A stretch of DNA of 64,000 bases from Gemmatimonadota bacterium (GTDB taxonomy: Bacteria > Gemmatimonadota > Gemmatimonadetes > Longimicrobiales > Gaopeijiaceae), in NCBI GenBank assembly GCA_029262115.1, contig JAJCZZ010000021.1, positions 1 to 64,000 on the forward strand, written 5' to 3'. The translations under genes and the position numbers were made by a program. The notes beneath the pieces were generated by a model, which saw only the letters and a list, made by a program, of their open reading frames with translations, made no database searches and had not been told where the DNA came from. Within the stretch, counting starts at the first letter, position 1, and the number at the start of each line of letters is the position of its first letter. This document shows positions 9,636 through 17,943 of the stretch, piece by piece.

Positions 9636-9701
9636 GACGATCGGTGACCGGGCGGGGCCGGTTGGAGCGAGGGGGACGGGCGTCGGCAAGATAGCCACCG
9701 C

Positions 9702-11639
9702 TCAAGCGTCTACGAAGGCCTGATGCCACAGCTCCAGGCTCAGGAGAAGCCACATAGGATAGGCCCAGTCACGCGTTCCGGACCGGTGCTCCCCGATCAT
9801 GGTCGTGACTCGCTCGGCGTCGAAGAGCCCGCGCCGGCGTGTCCGCTCCGGGGCCAGGAGGTCGTCAACCATTTCCGCGAGGTCGTTCACCAACCAGTGG
9901 TCGTGCGGGGCGCCGAAACCGGCCTTGGGTTGGCGAAGCACCTCGTCCGGAACGATACCGGTCATTGCCCGGCGGAGAATGTGTTTGGTGATGGGCCGGG
10001 GATGGCGGGTCAGCTTCAGGTCGGGGTCGATGGCTTGGAAGGAGTAGTCGACCAGGTCGCGATCGAGGAAGGGAACCCGAACCTCCAACGACGATGCCAT
10101 CGACATCTTGTCGTTGTACAGGAGGTTCAGGCTCGGCATGAACGTCCGCTGGTCGAGGTGAAGCATGCGGTTGACGAAGTCGGCGTGCTCGGTCCCGGCG
10201 AAGTGGGCGCGATGGACGTCGTAGGGGTCGGCGATGTCCGTGGCCTCGCGGAGCGCATCCGAGTACAGGGCGTTCTTCTGGTCGCCGTCGAGGTACGTGG
10301 CGTTCATCAGGAACGCCTCCTCGGGTGGGAGAGACCCCGAACGCGCCAGCTTCCGACCGAGGCGGGCGGCGCCCATCAACGGCGTTCCCCGGAGCATAGG
10401 GAGGGATCGAGCCGCCGGTTCGAGAACCCCCCGCCGGAGCGCCCACGGAATGCGCCGATACCGTTCGCTGATCCGGTGGGCTGCATGCTTCCGATACCCC
10501 GCGAAGACCTCATCCCCGCCCACGCCGCTCAGCAGGACGGTCACCGAGGGGCGCGCGGCCGCGCACACGAGATTCGCCGTCAGGATGGCCGGATCACCGA
10601 CCGGCTCGTCCATGTGCTCGATGAGCTTAGGCAGGAGGGTCGCAACGTCGGGCTCGACCACGATCTCATGGTGGACGCACCCGAAGCGTTCGGCGGTCCG
10701 CCGGGCGACCGCCGGGTCGTCCAGCGTCTTTTCGCCGACCCGGTGGTCCGCGGGGAACGTGATCGTGAACGTCCTGACCGACTTGTCGGACGTCTCCGCC
10801 ATCAGGGCGACGATGGCCGACGAATCCAGCCCCGCCGACAGAAAGGCACCGAGTGGTACGTCGGAGACCATCTGGGAGCGCACGGAGGCCCGCAGTCGCG
10901 CCCGCACCTGTTCGATGACCTCGGCCTCGGTGGCTGGAAAGTCGGCGTCCCGGTCGGGAAGCGTCGGCTCCCAGTACCGCCGCACCCGCAAATCGCCGCC
11001 CGACCACTCCGCGAGATGACCGGGCTCGAGCGCGCACACGCCCGCGAACAGCGTGTGGGGGTCCGGCACCCAGAGGAAGGTCAGGAGCCGGTTCAGCGCC
11101 AGCGGATCGACCGATGCCTGGAAGTCCCGCAGGGCCCGGAACGCCTTCACCTCCGACGCGAAGGAAAGCCGTCCGCCCTCGACTCGGTAGTACAGCGGCT
11201 TCACCCCGAACGGGTCGCGGGCGAGCAGGAGGGAGGGACGGTCGCGCAGGTCCACCGCCACGAACGCGAACATCCCCTCGAAGCGCGGCACGGCGTCGGC
11301 CCCCCACTCCTCGATGGCCCGGAGCAGCACCTCGGTGTCGGTGGTGGAGCGGAAGCTGTGGCCCCGGCCTTCGAGTTCGCTCCGCAGCGCCTCCGCGTTG
11401 TATAGCTCCCCGTTGTAGGCCAGCACCACCGACCCGTCTTCGTTCGCCATTGGCATGTGGCCGGCCGCCGACAGGTCGCGGATGGCCAGGCGGCGGGAGC
11501 CGAGCCCCACGAACGTTCCGTCCGGAAGGGTTCGGTGCCATGTGCCGCCGTCATCGGGGCCGCGGTGCCGCTGCGCCTCGGTCATTGCGGCGAGCGCGTC
11601 CGGGTCGCCCACGCCCCACAGGCCAGCCAGGCCGCACAT
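9702..11639 (-). CDS. asparagine synthase-type glutamine amidotransferase (first copy)
   Basis: Class II amidotransferase of 645 aa. Met-Cys-Gly at the start supplies the Ntn glutaminase nucleophile Cys2; HRGPDDGG follows, as does NGELYNAEALR. The synthetase half carries SAGLDSS, a variant of the usual PPi-loop SGGxDSS, and SGVGGDEVFAGYRK. In glycan loci such proteins usually amidate sugar carboxylates (for example uronic acids to uronamides) rather than free aspartate, and that is the inferred role here. The start overlaps the stop of the second copy by one base (TGATG), so the pair is co-translated. Confidence 0.9.
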   Translation of the reverse strand: MCGLAGLWGVGDPDALAAMTEAQRHRGPDDGGTWHRTLPDGTFVGLGSRRLAIRDLSAAGHMPMANEDGSVVLAYNGELYNAEALRSELEGRGHSFRSTTDTEVLLRAIEEWGADAVPRFEGMFAFVAVDLRDRPSLLLARDPFGVKPLYYRVEGGRLSFASEVKAFRALRDFQASVDPLALNRLLTFLWVPDPHTLFAGVCALEPGHLAEWSGGDLRVRRYWEPTLPDRDADFPATEAEVIEQVRARLRASVRSQMVSDVPLGAFLSAGLDSSAIVALMAETSDKSVRTFTITFPADHRVGEKTLDDPAVARRTAERFGCVHHEIVVEPDVATLLPKLIEHMDEPVGDPAILTANLVCAAARPSVTVLLSGVGGDEVFAGYRKHAAHRISERYRRIPWALRRGVLEPAARSLPMLRGTPLMGAARLGRKLARSGSLPPEEAFLMNATYLDGDQKNALYSDALREATDIADPYDVHRAHFAGTEHADFVNRMLHLDQRTFMPSLNLLYNDKMSMASSLEVRVPFLDRDLVDYSFQAIDPDLKLTRHPRPITKHILRRAMTGIVPDEVLRQPKAGFGAPHDHWLVNDLAEMVDDLLAPERTRRRGLFDAERVTTMIGEHRSGTRDWAYPMWLLLSLELWHQAFVDA

Positions 11640-13528
11640 CAGGCGACGCCCTCGGACGCCCCGGCAGCCACGCCTTCCGGTGCCGCCCCCCCCGCGTCGA
11701 CGAAGCGGCGGAACCACAGCTCGGTACCCACCCACTGCCAGACGAAGAACGCGTTGCTCCCCTCGCCGGCGCGGAAGCGCTGGAAGGCCGCGAGGCAGTC
11801 GTCCGGCCGGAAGAGCCCGCGCGATGCGAACGAATCGGACCGGAGCATGCGCTCGACGCCGTCCGCCAGCGGCCCACGCAACCACTCTCGTTGGGGTGTC
11901 ACCACCGCGCGCTTCGAGGCGGCCCGAACGGCCGGAGGCAGCCGATCCGCCATCGCCCTGCGAAGCAGTTCCTTGGAGCGTCCGCCGCGGATGCGCTGGT
12001 GGGCCGGCAGTCGAAACAGGAACTCGACCAGGCGATGATCGAGGTACGGTTCCCGCAGCTCCCGGCTGTGGGCCATCGACAGACGGTCGTTCATCCTGAG
12101 GACGCGCGGCAGCTTCGTGTGGCGGAGATCCCGGAACAGCACGTTCCGTAGCCGATCGTCGTAGGGGCGGGCGAAGGTCGGGTAGGCTCCGGCGCGCTCC
12201 ACGACCTCGCGGCTCAGCCCTCCTGGCGCGAGGAACGACGTGCCGTCCTGATAGACCGGGGCGGCCGACTCGAGAACAGCGCGCATCCGAGCGATGCCGA
12301 GCCGGCCCGACTCCTCTTCGACGCGACCCTCGTCACGAAGGGCGGCCCGAAGGTCGCGGCAACGCCCATCCTCCAGCAGGTCCAGATGGTGGTGCGGTCG
12401 GAAGTAGCGGTAGCCCGCCAACATCTCGTCGACCCCCTGCCCCTCCAGGAGGACGGTCACGCCCCGTTCGGCGGCCAGCGAATGCAGGTGATGGTACCCC
12501 AGCGTGCCCACCCCGCCGAACGGAGCCTCCTGATGCCAGGTCGCGGTCTCCGCGAGTGCCCAGACCTGCGCCGGGTCGAGCCGCTGGACATGTCGATTCC
12601 ACTCCCGGCGCCGGGGCACCTCGTCCGCGAAGGAGATCTCATCGTAGCGCGGATCGTCGAACGCCGCGGTGAAGGTCTGAAGCGCACCCGCATCGCCGCT
12701 TACGGCGTCCATCGTGGCGACCAGGGAGGCCGAGTCGAGTCCTCCCGACAGGTTGACGCCCAGCGGTACGTCGGCGTGCAGCCGCAGCCGGACGGCGTCC
12801 TCGAAGAGCTTGCGAAAGGTGGATTCGGCGTCGGCGTCCGACACGTCGACCGTGTCGCGCGTCCGGGCGCCGAGGTCCCAGTAGGAGCGGACGACGGATG
12901 GCTCCCCGGGCGCCACAGTCAGCGTGGAGCCCGCCGGGAGCGCGTGGACGCCCCGGAAGAAGGTGGCCTCCGAATGGTCGTAGACGCCGTGCGTCAGATA
13001 GGTCGCCCACGCGTGGAGGTCCGGCCGGGAGGCCACGCCGCCGGCGAGCAGACCTTTGATCTCCGAGGCGAACAGGAAGTCAGCACCGACCGTCGTCCAG
13101 TGGAAGGGTTTGATACCGAGCCGGTCACGGGCGCACAACAGGCGCTGTCGGTCCGCGTCCCAGAGCGCGAAGGCGAACATGCCGATGAAGCGCTCCAGAC
13201 ACGCCTCACCCCACCGCGCGTACGCCGCGAGGATGACCTCCGTATCGGTGCGGCTCCGGTACGGATAGTCGGCGAGTTCGGCGCGCAGCTCGCGGTAGTT
13301 GTAGATCTCGCCGTTGAACGTGAGGACGTGACGACCGTCCGCCGACACCATGGGCTCGTGCCCGGCCCCGGTCAGGTCGATGATGCTCAGGCGCCGGTGC
13401 CCGAGCGCCACCCCCGGCTCCGACCAGACGCCCTGGTCGTCCGGTCCACGATGCGCCTGGGCGTCCGCCATCCGGACCGCCCGCTCGGGCGTGGCGCCGG
13501 GGCCGACGACCCCGGCGATCCCGCACAT
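11639..13528 (-). CDS. asparagine synthase-type glutamine amidotransferase (second copy)
   Basis: Class II amidotransferase of 629 aa with N-terminal MCGIAGVVG giving Cys2, HRGPDDQG, and NGEIYNYRELR in the glutaminase half. The synthetase half has an intact SGGLDSA PPi loop and a divergent EGQGVDEMLAGYR where most relatives read SGxGGDE. It is clearly diverged from the neighbouring copy, so it is unlikely to be a recent duplication; different carboxylate substrates are plausible. It begins directly on the neuA stop (TGATG), tying amide formation to the nonulosonate genes. Confidence 0.9.
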   Translation of the reverse strand: MCGIAGVVGPGATPERAVRMADAQAHRGPDDQGVWSEPGVALGHRRLSIIDLTGAGHEPMVSADGRHVLTFNGEIYNYRELRAELADYPYRSRTDTEVILAAYARWGEACLERFIGMFAFALWDADRQRLLCARDRLGIKPFHWTTVGADFLFASEIKGLLAGGVASRPDLHAWATYLTHGVYDHSEATFFRGVHALPAGSTLTVAPGEPSVVRSYWDLGARTRDTVDVSDADAESTFRKLFEDAVRLRLHADVPLGVNLSGGLDSASLVATMDAVSGDAGALQTFTAAFDDPRYDEISFADEVPRRREWNRHVQRLDPAQVWALAETATWHQEAPFGGVGTLGYHHLHSLAAERGVTVLLEGQGVDEMLAGYRYFRPHHHLDLLEDGRCRDLRAALRDEGRVEEESGRLGIARMRAVLESAAPVYQDGTSFLAPGGLSREVVERAGAYPTFARPYDDRLRNVLFRDLRHTKLPRVLRMNDRLSMAHSRELREPYLDHRLVEFLFRLPAHQRIRGGRSKELLRRAMADRLPPAVRAASKRAVVTPQREWLRGPLADGVERMLRSDSFASRGLFRPDDCLAAFQRFRAGEGSNAFFVWQWVGTELWFRRFVDAGGAAPEGVAAGASEGVA

Positions 13529-14244
13529 CAGTCGGACTCCGGCCCTGAGGCCGACCGCTCGCGCAGCATCAGGTCGACCAGACGCACCTGCATTTCCGTG
13601 TCGATGCTCACGGAGCGGTCGTCCGGCATCACATACGGGCAGATGGAGTCACCCCAGATCGAGCCTCGCTGAATAAGCACGTCGCGCCGGGTCAGATAGA
13701 TGGCCCCGTTCCGCATGTACGCGGGCGGATCGTAGTCCTGCCGGCGCGTGCCTTCGACTTCCGGAACGCAGAACGGGGCCAGCCGCCCGTCCTCGATCCG
13801 CTTCATCAGGACCGGGTGCACGTCGAAGACGCGGACCATACTGATGACCGAATCGCAGTCGGTCCGCTCCGCCAGGGAGACGGCGGCCTCGATGTCTTCG
13901 ACGGTGCGCAAAGGGGCCGTGGGTTGCAGGAGGCACACCCAGTCGACGCGCTCCCCCTCCTCCGTTTCGACGGCGTCCACGGCGTGTTGCAGGACCGGAG
14001 CCATCGGCACCCGATCGCCGCCGAGGTCGGCGGGGCGCATGAAGGGGACGTCGGCGCCCAAGCGGCGTGCCACCTCCGCGATACTCGGGTCGTCGGTACT
14101 GACGACCGTTCGGTAGAGCGCCCGGGCGGACGCCGCCGCCTCAATCGACCACGCGATCAGCGGCGTGCCGCCCACCTCGCGCAGGTTCTTTCCCGGTACG
14201 CCCTTGGAGCCGCCCCGGGCTGGGATCACGCCGAGGACCCTCAC
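13528..14244 (-). CDS. neuA: acylneuraminate cytidylyltransferase
   Basis: Activates a nonulosonic acid with CTP to give the CMP-sugar donor. IPARGGSKGVPGKNL at residues 7-21 is the nucleotide-binding signature; LLQPTAPLRT follows in the middle. At 238 aa it is a single-domain NeuA/LegF/PseF-type enzyme. The start is GTG at 14244, and the first codons lie inside the 44-bp tandem repeat at 14228-14403, so translation initiation sits in repeated DNA; no convincing Shine-Dalgarno is visible upstream. Together with neuC and neuB nearby it defines a nonulosonic-acid pathway. Which acid is made cannot be decided. Confidence 0.93.
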   Translation of the reverse strand: MRVLGVIPARGGSKGVPGKNLREVGGTPLIAWSIEAAASARALYRTVVSTDDPSIAEVARRLGADVPFMRPADLGGDRVPMAPVLQHAVDAVETEEGERVDWVCLLQPTAPLRTVEDIEAAVSLAERTDCDSVISMVRVFDVHPVLMKRIEDGRLAPFCVPEVEGTRRQDYDPPAYMRNGAIYLTRRDVLIQRGSIWGDSICPYVMPDDRSVSIDTEMQVRLVDLMLRERSASGPESD

Positions 14245-14403
14245 GGGTGCGCCGCCCCGGGTGCGCTCATCACGCCGACGGCCCTCACGAGTGCGCCACT
14301 CACGGTGCTCTCATCACGCCAAGGACCCTCACGGGTGCGCCGCCCCGGGTGTGCTCATCACGCCGACGGCCCTCACGAGTGCGCCACTCACGGGTGCGCC
14401 ACT
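14228..14403. repeat. 44-bp imperfect tandem repeat, four copies, overlapping the neuA start
   Basis: Four head-to-tail units of exactly 44 bases begin at 14228, 14272, 14316 and 14360, each opening with acgcc(g/a)a followed by ggccctcacg or ggaccctcacg. Units 1 and 3 are nearly identical to each other, as are 2 and 4, so an 88-bp dimer was probably duplicated after a first 44-bp duplication. Unit 1 contains the GTG start and first codons of neuA (minus strand), so each unit carries a decoy copy of that start. Because 44 is not a multiple of three, the decoys fall in changing frames. Confidence 0.9.
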
Positions 14404-14416
14404 GGCGGTGCGCCCA

Positions 14417-15610
14417 TCAGTAGGTGAGGCGCTTCTTGATGTTCAATGGCTCTGAGGCGAGCAGGTCGGCGACCCTCTTGCCCGCGTCGCCCGTCCCGTA
14501 CAAGTCGCTCGACTCCGCCCGACCTCGCTCCAGATGTGCACGCACGGCGGAAACGATGGCCCCGGTGTCGTAGCCGACGTTGACGACGTTATCGGCGTGG
14601 TCCCTCCCTCCCTGTCGGTTGCCGACGTTCACGACCGGCAGCCCGAGGTACGCGCATTCGCGGATGCCCACACTCGAATTGCCGACCAGACAGCGGGCCC
14701 CGATGAGCAAGCGGAGGAAGTCCTCGGGCGCGAGGTTCTTGAAGAAGTACATGTGATCGACGTCGTGCGTCTCCCGAAAGTGCCGGATCCCCTTGGAAAT
14801 TCGATCCGAGCCGGCGTCGACGTTCGGCCAGAACCAGAACGTCGGCAGATCCAACTCGCGGACGGCCTCGAGCGTCGCCTCGATCTGGCGCGGTGAGTCC
14901 TGGTACTCCGTCGTCACGGGGTGCTGCATGACCACGATGTAGCCGGTCGACGGGTCGAACGCGTGGCCGACGCCCCCGTACGCCTCGAACGGGTTGAAGC
15001 CCTCGCCCGGTGTCGCCCCTTCCGCCCGCACACGAGCCGCGAGGTCCACCGACGGGCAGCCGGTCACGAACACGGTGTCGGGCTCCTCGCCCATGCGCAC
15101 CACACGCTCGCGGGCGAGGTCGTTCGACACGAAGTGGAGGTTCGACAGCTTGGTGACCGCGTGGCGGACCTTCTCGTCGATCGACCCCGTCACCTCCCCG
15201 CCCTGCAGGTGCGCCACGGGAATGTTCAGGTACGACGCCGCGATGGCGGTCGCGATGGTCTCGTACCGGTCCGCCACGGATACCACGACGTCGGGTGCGA
15301 GGTTGTCGAAGATGGTGGCCAGCTCGACCACGCCCATCCCCGTGGACTTGGCCGTGGTCACCAGGTTCTCGCCTTCCAGAACCATATAGACGACGGCGTC
15401 CGGCTCGAAGCCGTCGGAGCGGATGACGTCCACCACCGGGCCGTACCGTTCGAGAAGGGCGGACGCTCCGACCACCAGTTGAAGCTCGAGGTCCGGATGG
15501 TCACGGACCGCCTCCAGGACCGACTTGACCCGGGCGTACGACGGGCGCGCCGTGATGACGACGCACACCCGCCGCCGGCCTGTGGAATCGGATCGCTTGA
15601 GGAGACTCAT
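14417..15610 (-). CDS. neuC: UDP-N-acetylglucosamine 2-epimerase (hydrolysing), NeuC/LegG type
   Basis: Hydrolysing epimerase of 397 aa that releases ManNAc or a related 2,4-diamino sugar from its UDP form as the substrate for the NeuB synthase. Motifs: ITARPSYARVKSVL at the start, VSVADRYETIATAIAASYLNIPVAHLQGGEVTGSIDEKVRHAVTKLS, and NSSVGIRECAYLGLPVVNVGNRQGGRDH, all typical of NeuC/LegG/NnaA. The start is ATG 15610, preceded in frame by a TTG. The gene is separated from neuA by the repeat region. Sialic-acid versus legionaminic-acid pathway cannot be separated by eye; no LegB or LegC partner is seen beside it. Confidence 0.92.
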   Translation of the reverse strand: MSLLKRSDSTGRRRVCVVITARPSYARVKSVLEAVRDHPDLELQLVVGASALLERYGPVVDVIRSDGFEPDAVVYMVLEGENLVTTAKSTGMGVVELATIFDNLAPDVVVSVADRYETIATAIAASYLNIPVAHLQGGEVTGSIDEKVRHAVTKLSNLHFVSNDLARERVVRMGEEPDTVFVTGCPSVDLAARVRAEGATPGEGFNPFEAYGGVGHAFDPSTGYIVVMQHPVTTEYQDSPRQIEATLEAVRELDLPTFWFWPNVDAGSDRISKGIRHFRETHDVDHMYFFKNLAPEDFLRLLIGARCLVGNSSVGIRECAYLGLPVVNVGNRQGGRDHADNVVNVGYDTGAIVSAVRAHLERGRAESSDLYGTGDAGKRVADLLASEPLNIKKRLTY

Positions 15611-15661
15611 CAACGCGGGGTCAGGGGCGGACAGGGTGAGCGCGTCACACCGTGAAGCGCG

Positions 15662-16702
15662 TCACGGCGTAAAAGGAGGCACGGGCCTCACATAGCGCTT
15701 GGGACCGGCGTCCACACGGACGGGCGTGCCCGCAAGCCAACGGGCCAGCTTCTCGGCCATGAAGATCTCCGTGTTCTCCATCGATTCAAGGGTCGCCCCG
15801 CCGATGTGGGGCGTTACAAGGAGATGCTCGTGGTCCGCGGCGTACCGCAGTACCGGACTGCTCGCGACCCCGCCGGCATCCGTCTCGGAGGCCAGAACGT
15901 CGAGAGCGGCCCCACCCAAGCGGCCGCTACGGAGCCCGTCCAGGAGCGCGTCCTCGTCGAGGAGGCCGCCCCTGGCCGTGTTCACGACCAGAGCGCCCTG
16001 CGGAAGACGCGACAGCGCCGCTCGTCCGACGAGCCCCCGCGTGCTCTCGTTCAGAGGCGCATGGATCGACAGCACGTCCGCTCTCTCGGCCAGCACCTCA
16101 AGCGATGGCGCCCGGGTGACGCCGTCCGGCCACGGATCCCGGTCCGGGTCGTAGGCGGTGACGTGCATCCCGAAGGCGCGCGCGTACCGCGCCACCATGA
16201 TGCCGAGACGACCCACGCCGACCAACGCGAGCGTCTTGCCGGCCAACTCCCTGCCGCGGTAGGCGTCCCGGTCCCACCCGCCCCGCCGGGTGGACGCCAC
16301 CGCTTCCGGGAGCCTCCGGACCAACGCAAGCAGAAGCGCCCAGGTGTGCTCGGCGGTCGCGGTCACGGTCTCGAGGAAGTCCGTCTCTGCGCGGAGGGAG
16401 AGAACGGCCGTGTCCTGGGCGCTCGCGACGTCGAGCGCGATGTGATCCAGCCCCGTCGTCGGGCTGACCACCGCCAGGAGCTCCCGGTTGGCGTTCAGGA
16501 CGGAGCCGTCAACGCGGTTCCGGAGCCGTACGAACACGACGTCCGTGTGGGCGACCGCGTCCGCGAGACCTGCCTGCCCGACATCGCCCAGCGTGACATC
16601 TCCGAGGGACTCCAGGACCGAAAGCGCCCGCGGGCTGAAGTTCTCCGACTCGGCAATCAGGATGCGGAGACGATCCGGCGCGGGCGGGTTGGACGACGTC
16701 AC
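15662..16702 (-). CDS. D-2-hydroxyacid dehydrogenase family protein
   Basis: NAD(H)-dependent D-isomer 2-hydroxyacid dehydrogenase of 346 aa, phosphoglycerate-dehydrogenase type. The dinucleotide loop is GVGRLG, and the three catalytic positions are the Arg of NTARGGLLDED, the Glu of LDVLASE, and the His of TPHIGGATLES. Such dehydrogenases accompany neuB/neuC in some glycan loci, with unknown substrate. The GTG start lies on the far side of an inserted methyltransferase gene from neuB, and a fragment matching its N-terminal RILIAE persists beside neuB, suggesting the two genes once adjoined. A second dehydrogenase of the same family is at 42993. Confidence 0.88.
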   Translation of the reverse strand: MTSSNPPAPDRLRILIAESENFSPRALSVLESLGDVTLGDVGQAGLADAVAHTDVVFVRLRNRVDGSVLNANRELLAVVSPTTGLDHIALDVASAQDTAVLSLRAETDFLETVTATAEHTWALLLALVRRLPEAVASTRRGGWDRDAYRGRELAGKTLALVGVGRLGIMVARYARAFGMHVTAYDPDRDPWPDGVTRAPSLEVLAERADVLSIHAPLNESTRGLVGRAALSRLPQGALVVNTARGGLLDEDALLDGLRSGRLGGAALDVLASETDAGGVASSPVLRYAADHEHLLVTPHIGGATLESMENTEIFMAEKLARWLAGTPVRVDAGPKRYVRPVPPFTP

Positions 16703-16892
16703 CTGCCTCCGTACTCCGCGAACGCGTCGGCCGCGCCCGGAGACCTGTCACGGGCAGGGGCCCCATCGGCGATCATCAGGACAGAGTCCCGGTCAGGCAC
16801 GGTGTCGTTTCCTTTGCATGTCGAGTGTCGTCGGTGGCCGGAATCTAGTCGCCCTGCGGCGTCTCGACACCGCACGCCGTACATTGTCGCTT
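16703..16892. promoter_or_regulatory. divergent intergenic region with a candidate -10
   Basis: This gap separates the minus-strand dehydrogenase from the plus-strand methyltransferase and so should hold both promoters. On the minus strand a TAGATT hexamer (16842-16847) lies inside a 10-base string, ACTAGATTCC, that recurs upstream of neuB at 19034-19043. The shared string is a weak candidate -10 element; no matching -35 was found. The assignment is tentative. Confidence 0.3.
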
Positions 16893-17909
16893 ATGCACTC
16901 CATCTGGCCGTCTGACTTCGCGCGCGTTCCGGACGAACCCTGGGTCCACCAGCCGGTCGATGAACTGGCTGTGGGATACGATTCCGTCGAGAACCACGGC
17001 TGGTACGCGAATCTCGACAGCACCGTCGAGGACGTGGCGGCTTTCGCCTCGGCGGGAAGCGTGATCCTCGACTATTCCGGGGGCACGGGCATCCTGGCGG
17101 ACCGGCTCCTCAGCCAGGTGGACGCTTCGACCGGCATCCTGATCGTCGACTCGTCGCCGAAGTTCCTGCGGTTCGCTGTGGAGAAGCTGGGCGACAGCCC
17201 TCGAGTAGCGTTCCGGAGGATCCGGTACCTCCGGGACGAGAAGCGCCTGGAGCGGGTCGACGAGGTCCTTGGCCCGGGCCTCATGGAGCGCGGCGTGGAC
17301 GCGGTAGTGTCGACGAACGCGATCCATCTGTACTACGACCTGGCCGAAACCGCCCGGGCGTGGCGGAACGTCATGCGTCCGTCGGGGCGTTTGTTCGTCC
17401 AGTCCGGCAATATCCGTCACCCCGACATGCCCGCCGACGAGTGGATCATCGACGAGACGGTCCATGTCATCCATCGGGCCGCGGTCGACCTCGTTCGGAC
17501 CGACGAGCGACTTCGGCGGCACCGCGATCGTCTGGACGACGAAGCCTACATGTCCGCCCACGCCGAGCTCCGCTCGAAGTACTTCCTGCCCGTTCGACCC
17601 TTGGCGTTCTACGTGGACAAGCTGCGTGAATCGGGCTTCGAGGTCGAGTCGGTCCGGCGGCGGCGGATCGCCGCCGATGTGATGGAGTGGTTCGACTTCC
17701 TGCGCGTATACCATGAGGGGGTGCTGGGGTGGATTGGAGGAGCGGAGCGGATCACAGGTGCACCCGCCACACCCGAGGCCGTGGAGGCGCGCCTGGACGT
17801 CATGCTGCGGGCCATGCGCTCGGTATTCGGCGGCGCGGATGAATTTGGCGCCTCCTGGACGTACGTGACCTGCACTCCGGTCACCGGGGGATCGGAGAGC
17901 CCTGGATGA
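16893..17909 (+). CDS. class I SAM-dependent methyltransferase
   Basis: Methyltransferase-like protein of 338 aa. VILDYSGGTGILADRL near residue 55 is motif I of the Rossmann SAM site, followed by an acidic strand end (ILIVDSS) and DAVVSTNAIHLYYD as motif IV region. It is transcribed opposite to the surrounding glycan operon and separates neuB from the 2-hydroxyacid dehydrogenase, so it appears to have been inserted there. ATG 16893 is used as start; an in-frame ATG at 16818 is possible. A role in methylating a sugar or sugar acid is inferred from context only. Confidence 0.8.
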   Translation: MHSIWPSDFARVPDEPWVHQPVDELAVGYDSVENHGWYANLDSTVEDVAAFASAGSVILDYSGGTGILADRLLSQVDASTGILIVDSSPKFLRFAVEKLGDSPRVAFRRIRYLRDEKRLERVDEVLGPGLMERGVDAVVSTNAIHLYYDLAETARAWRNVMRPSGRLFVQSGNIRHPDMPADEWIIDETVHVIHRAAVDLVRTDERLRRHRDRLDDEAYMSAHAELRSKYFLPVRPLAFYVDKLRESGFEVESVRRRRIAADVMEWFDFLRVYHEGVLGWIGGAERITGAPATPEAVEARLDVMLRAMRSVFGGADEFGASWTYVTCTPVTGGSESPG

Positions 17910-17943
17910 GGGCCTGATCCTCTTCGGCAATCAGGATCCTCAC
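17881..17943 (-). pseudogene. possible 5' stub of a 2-hydroxyacid dehydrogenase gene
   Basis: Directly after neuB a GTG (17943) overlaps the neuB stop as GTGA, the same coupling used throughout this operon. It opens a frame of only 20 codons that begins VRILIAEE, matching the RILIAES near the start of the dehydrogenase at 15662-16702, and then diverges and stops. The shared DNA string tcggcaatcaggat occurs here (17922-17935) and in the dehydrogenase (16650-16663). I read it as a leftover of the original neuB-dehydrogenase junction, cut by insertion of the methyltransferase gene. A chance match over so few residues cannot be excluded. Confidence 0.4.

Noticed and set aside
7620-9647. Very long plus-strand frame opposite the bi-domain oxidoreductase
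   Set aside because: Rich in His, Arg and Val with no domain motif; typical antisense artefact of high GC third positions.
14228-14403. Repeat array considered as a CRISPR
   Set aside because: Units are contiguous 44-mers with no unique spacers and no cas genes nearby.
16845-17930. Long minus-strand frame opposite the methyltransferase
   Set aside because: Composition is His/Arg/Val-rich antisense noise; the plus frame has clear SAM-binding motifs.
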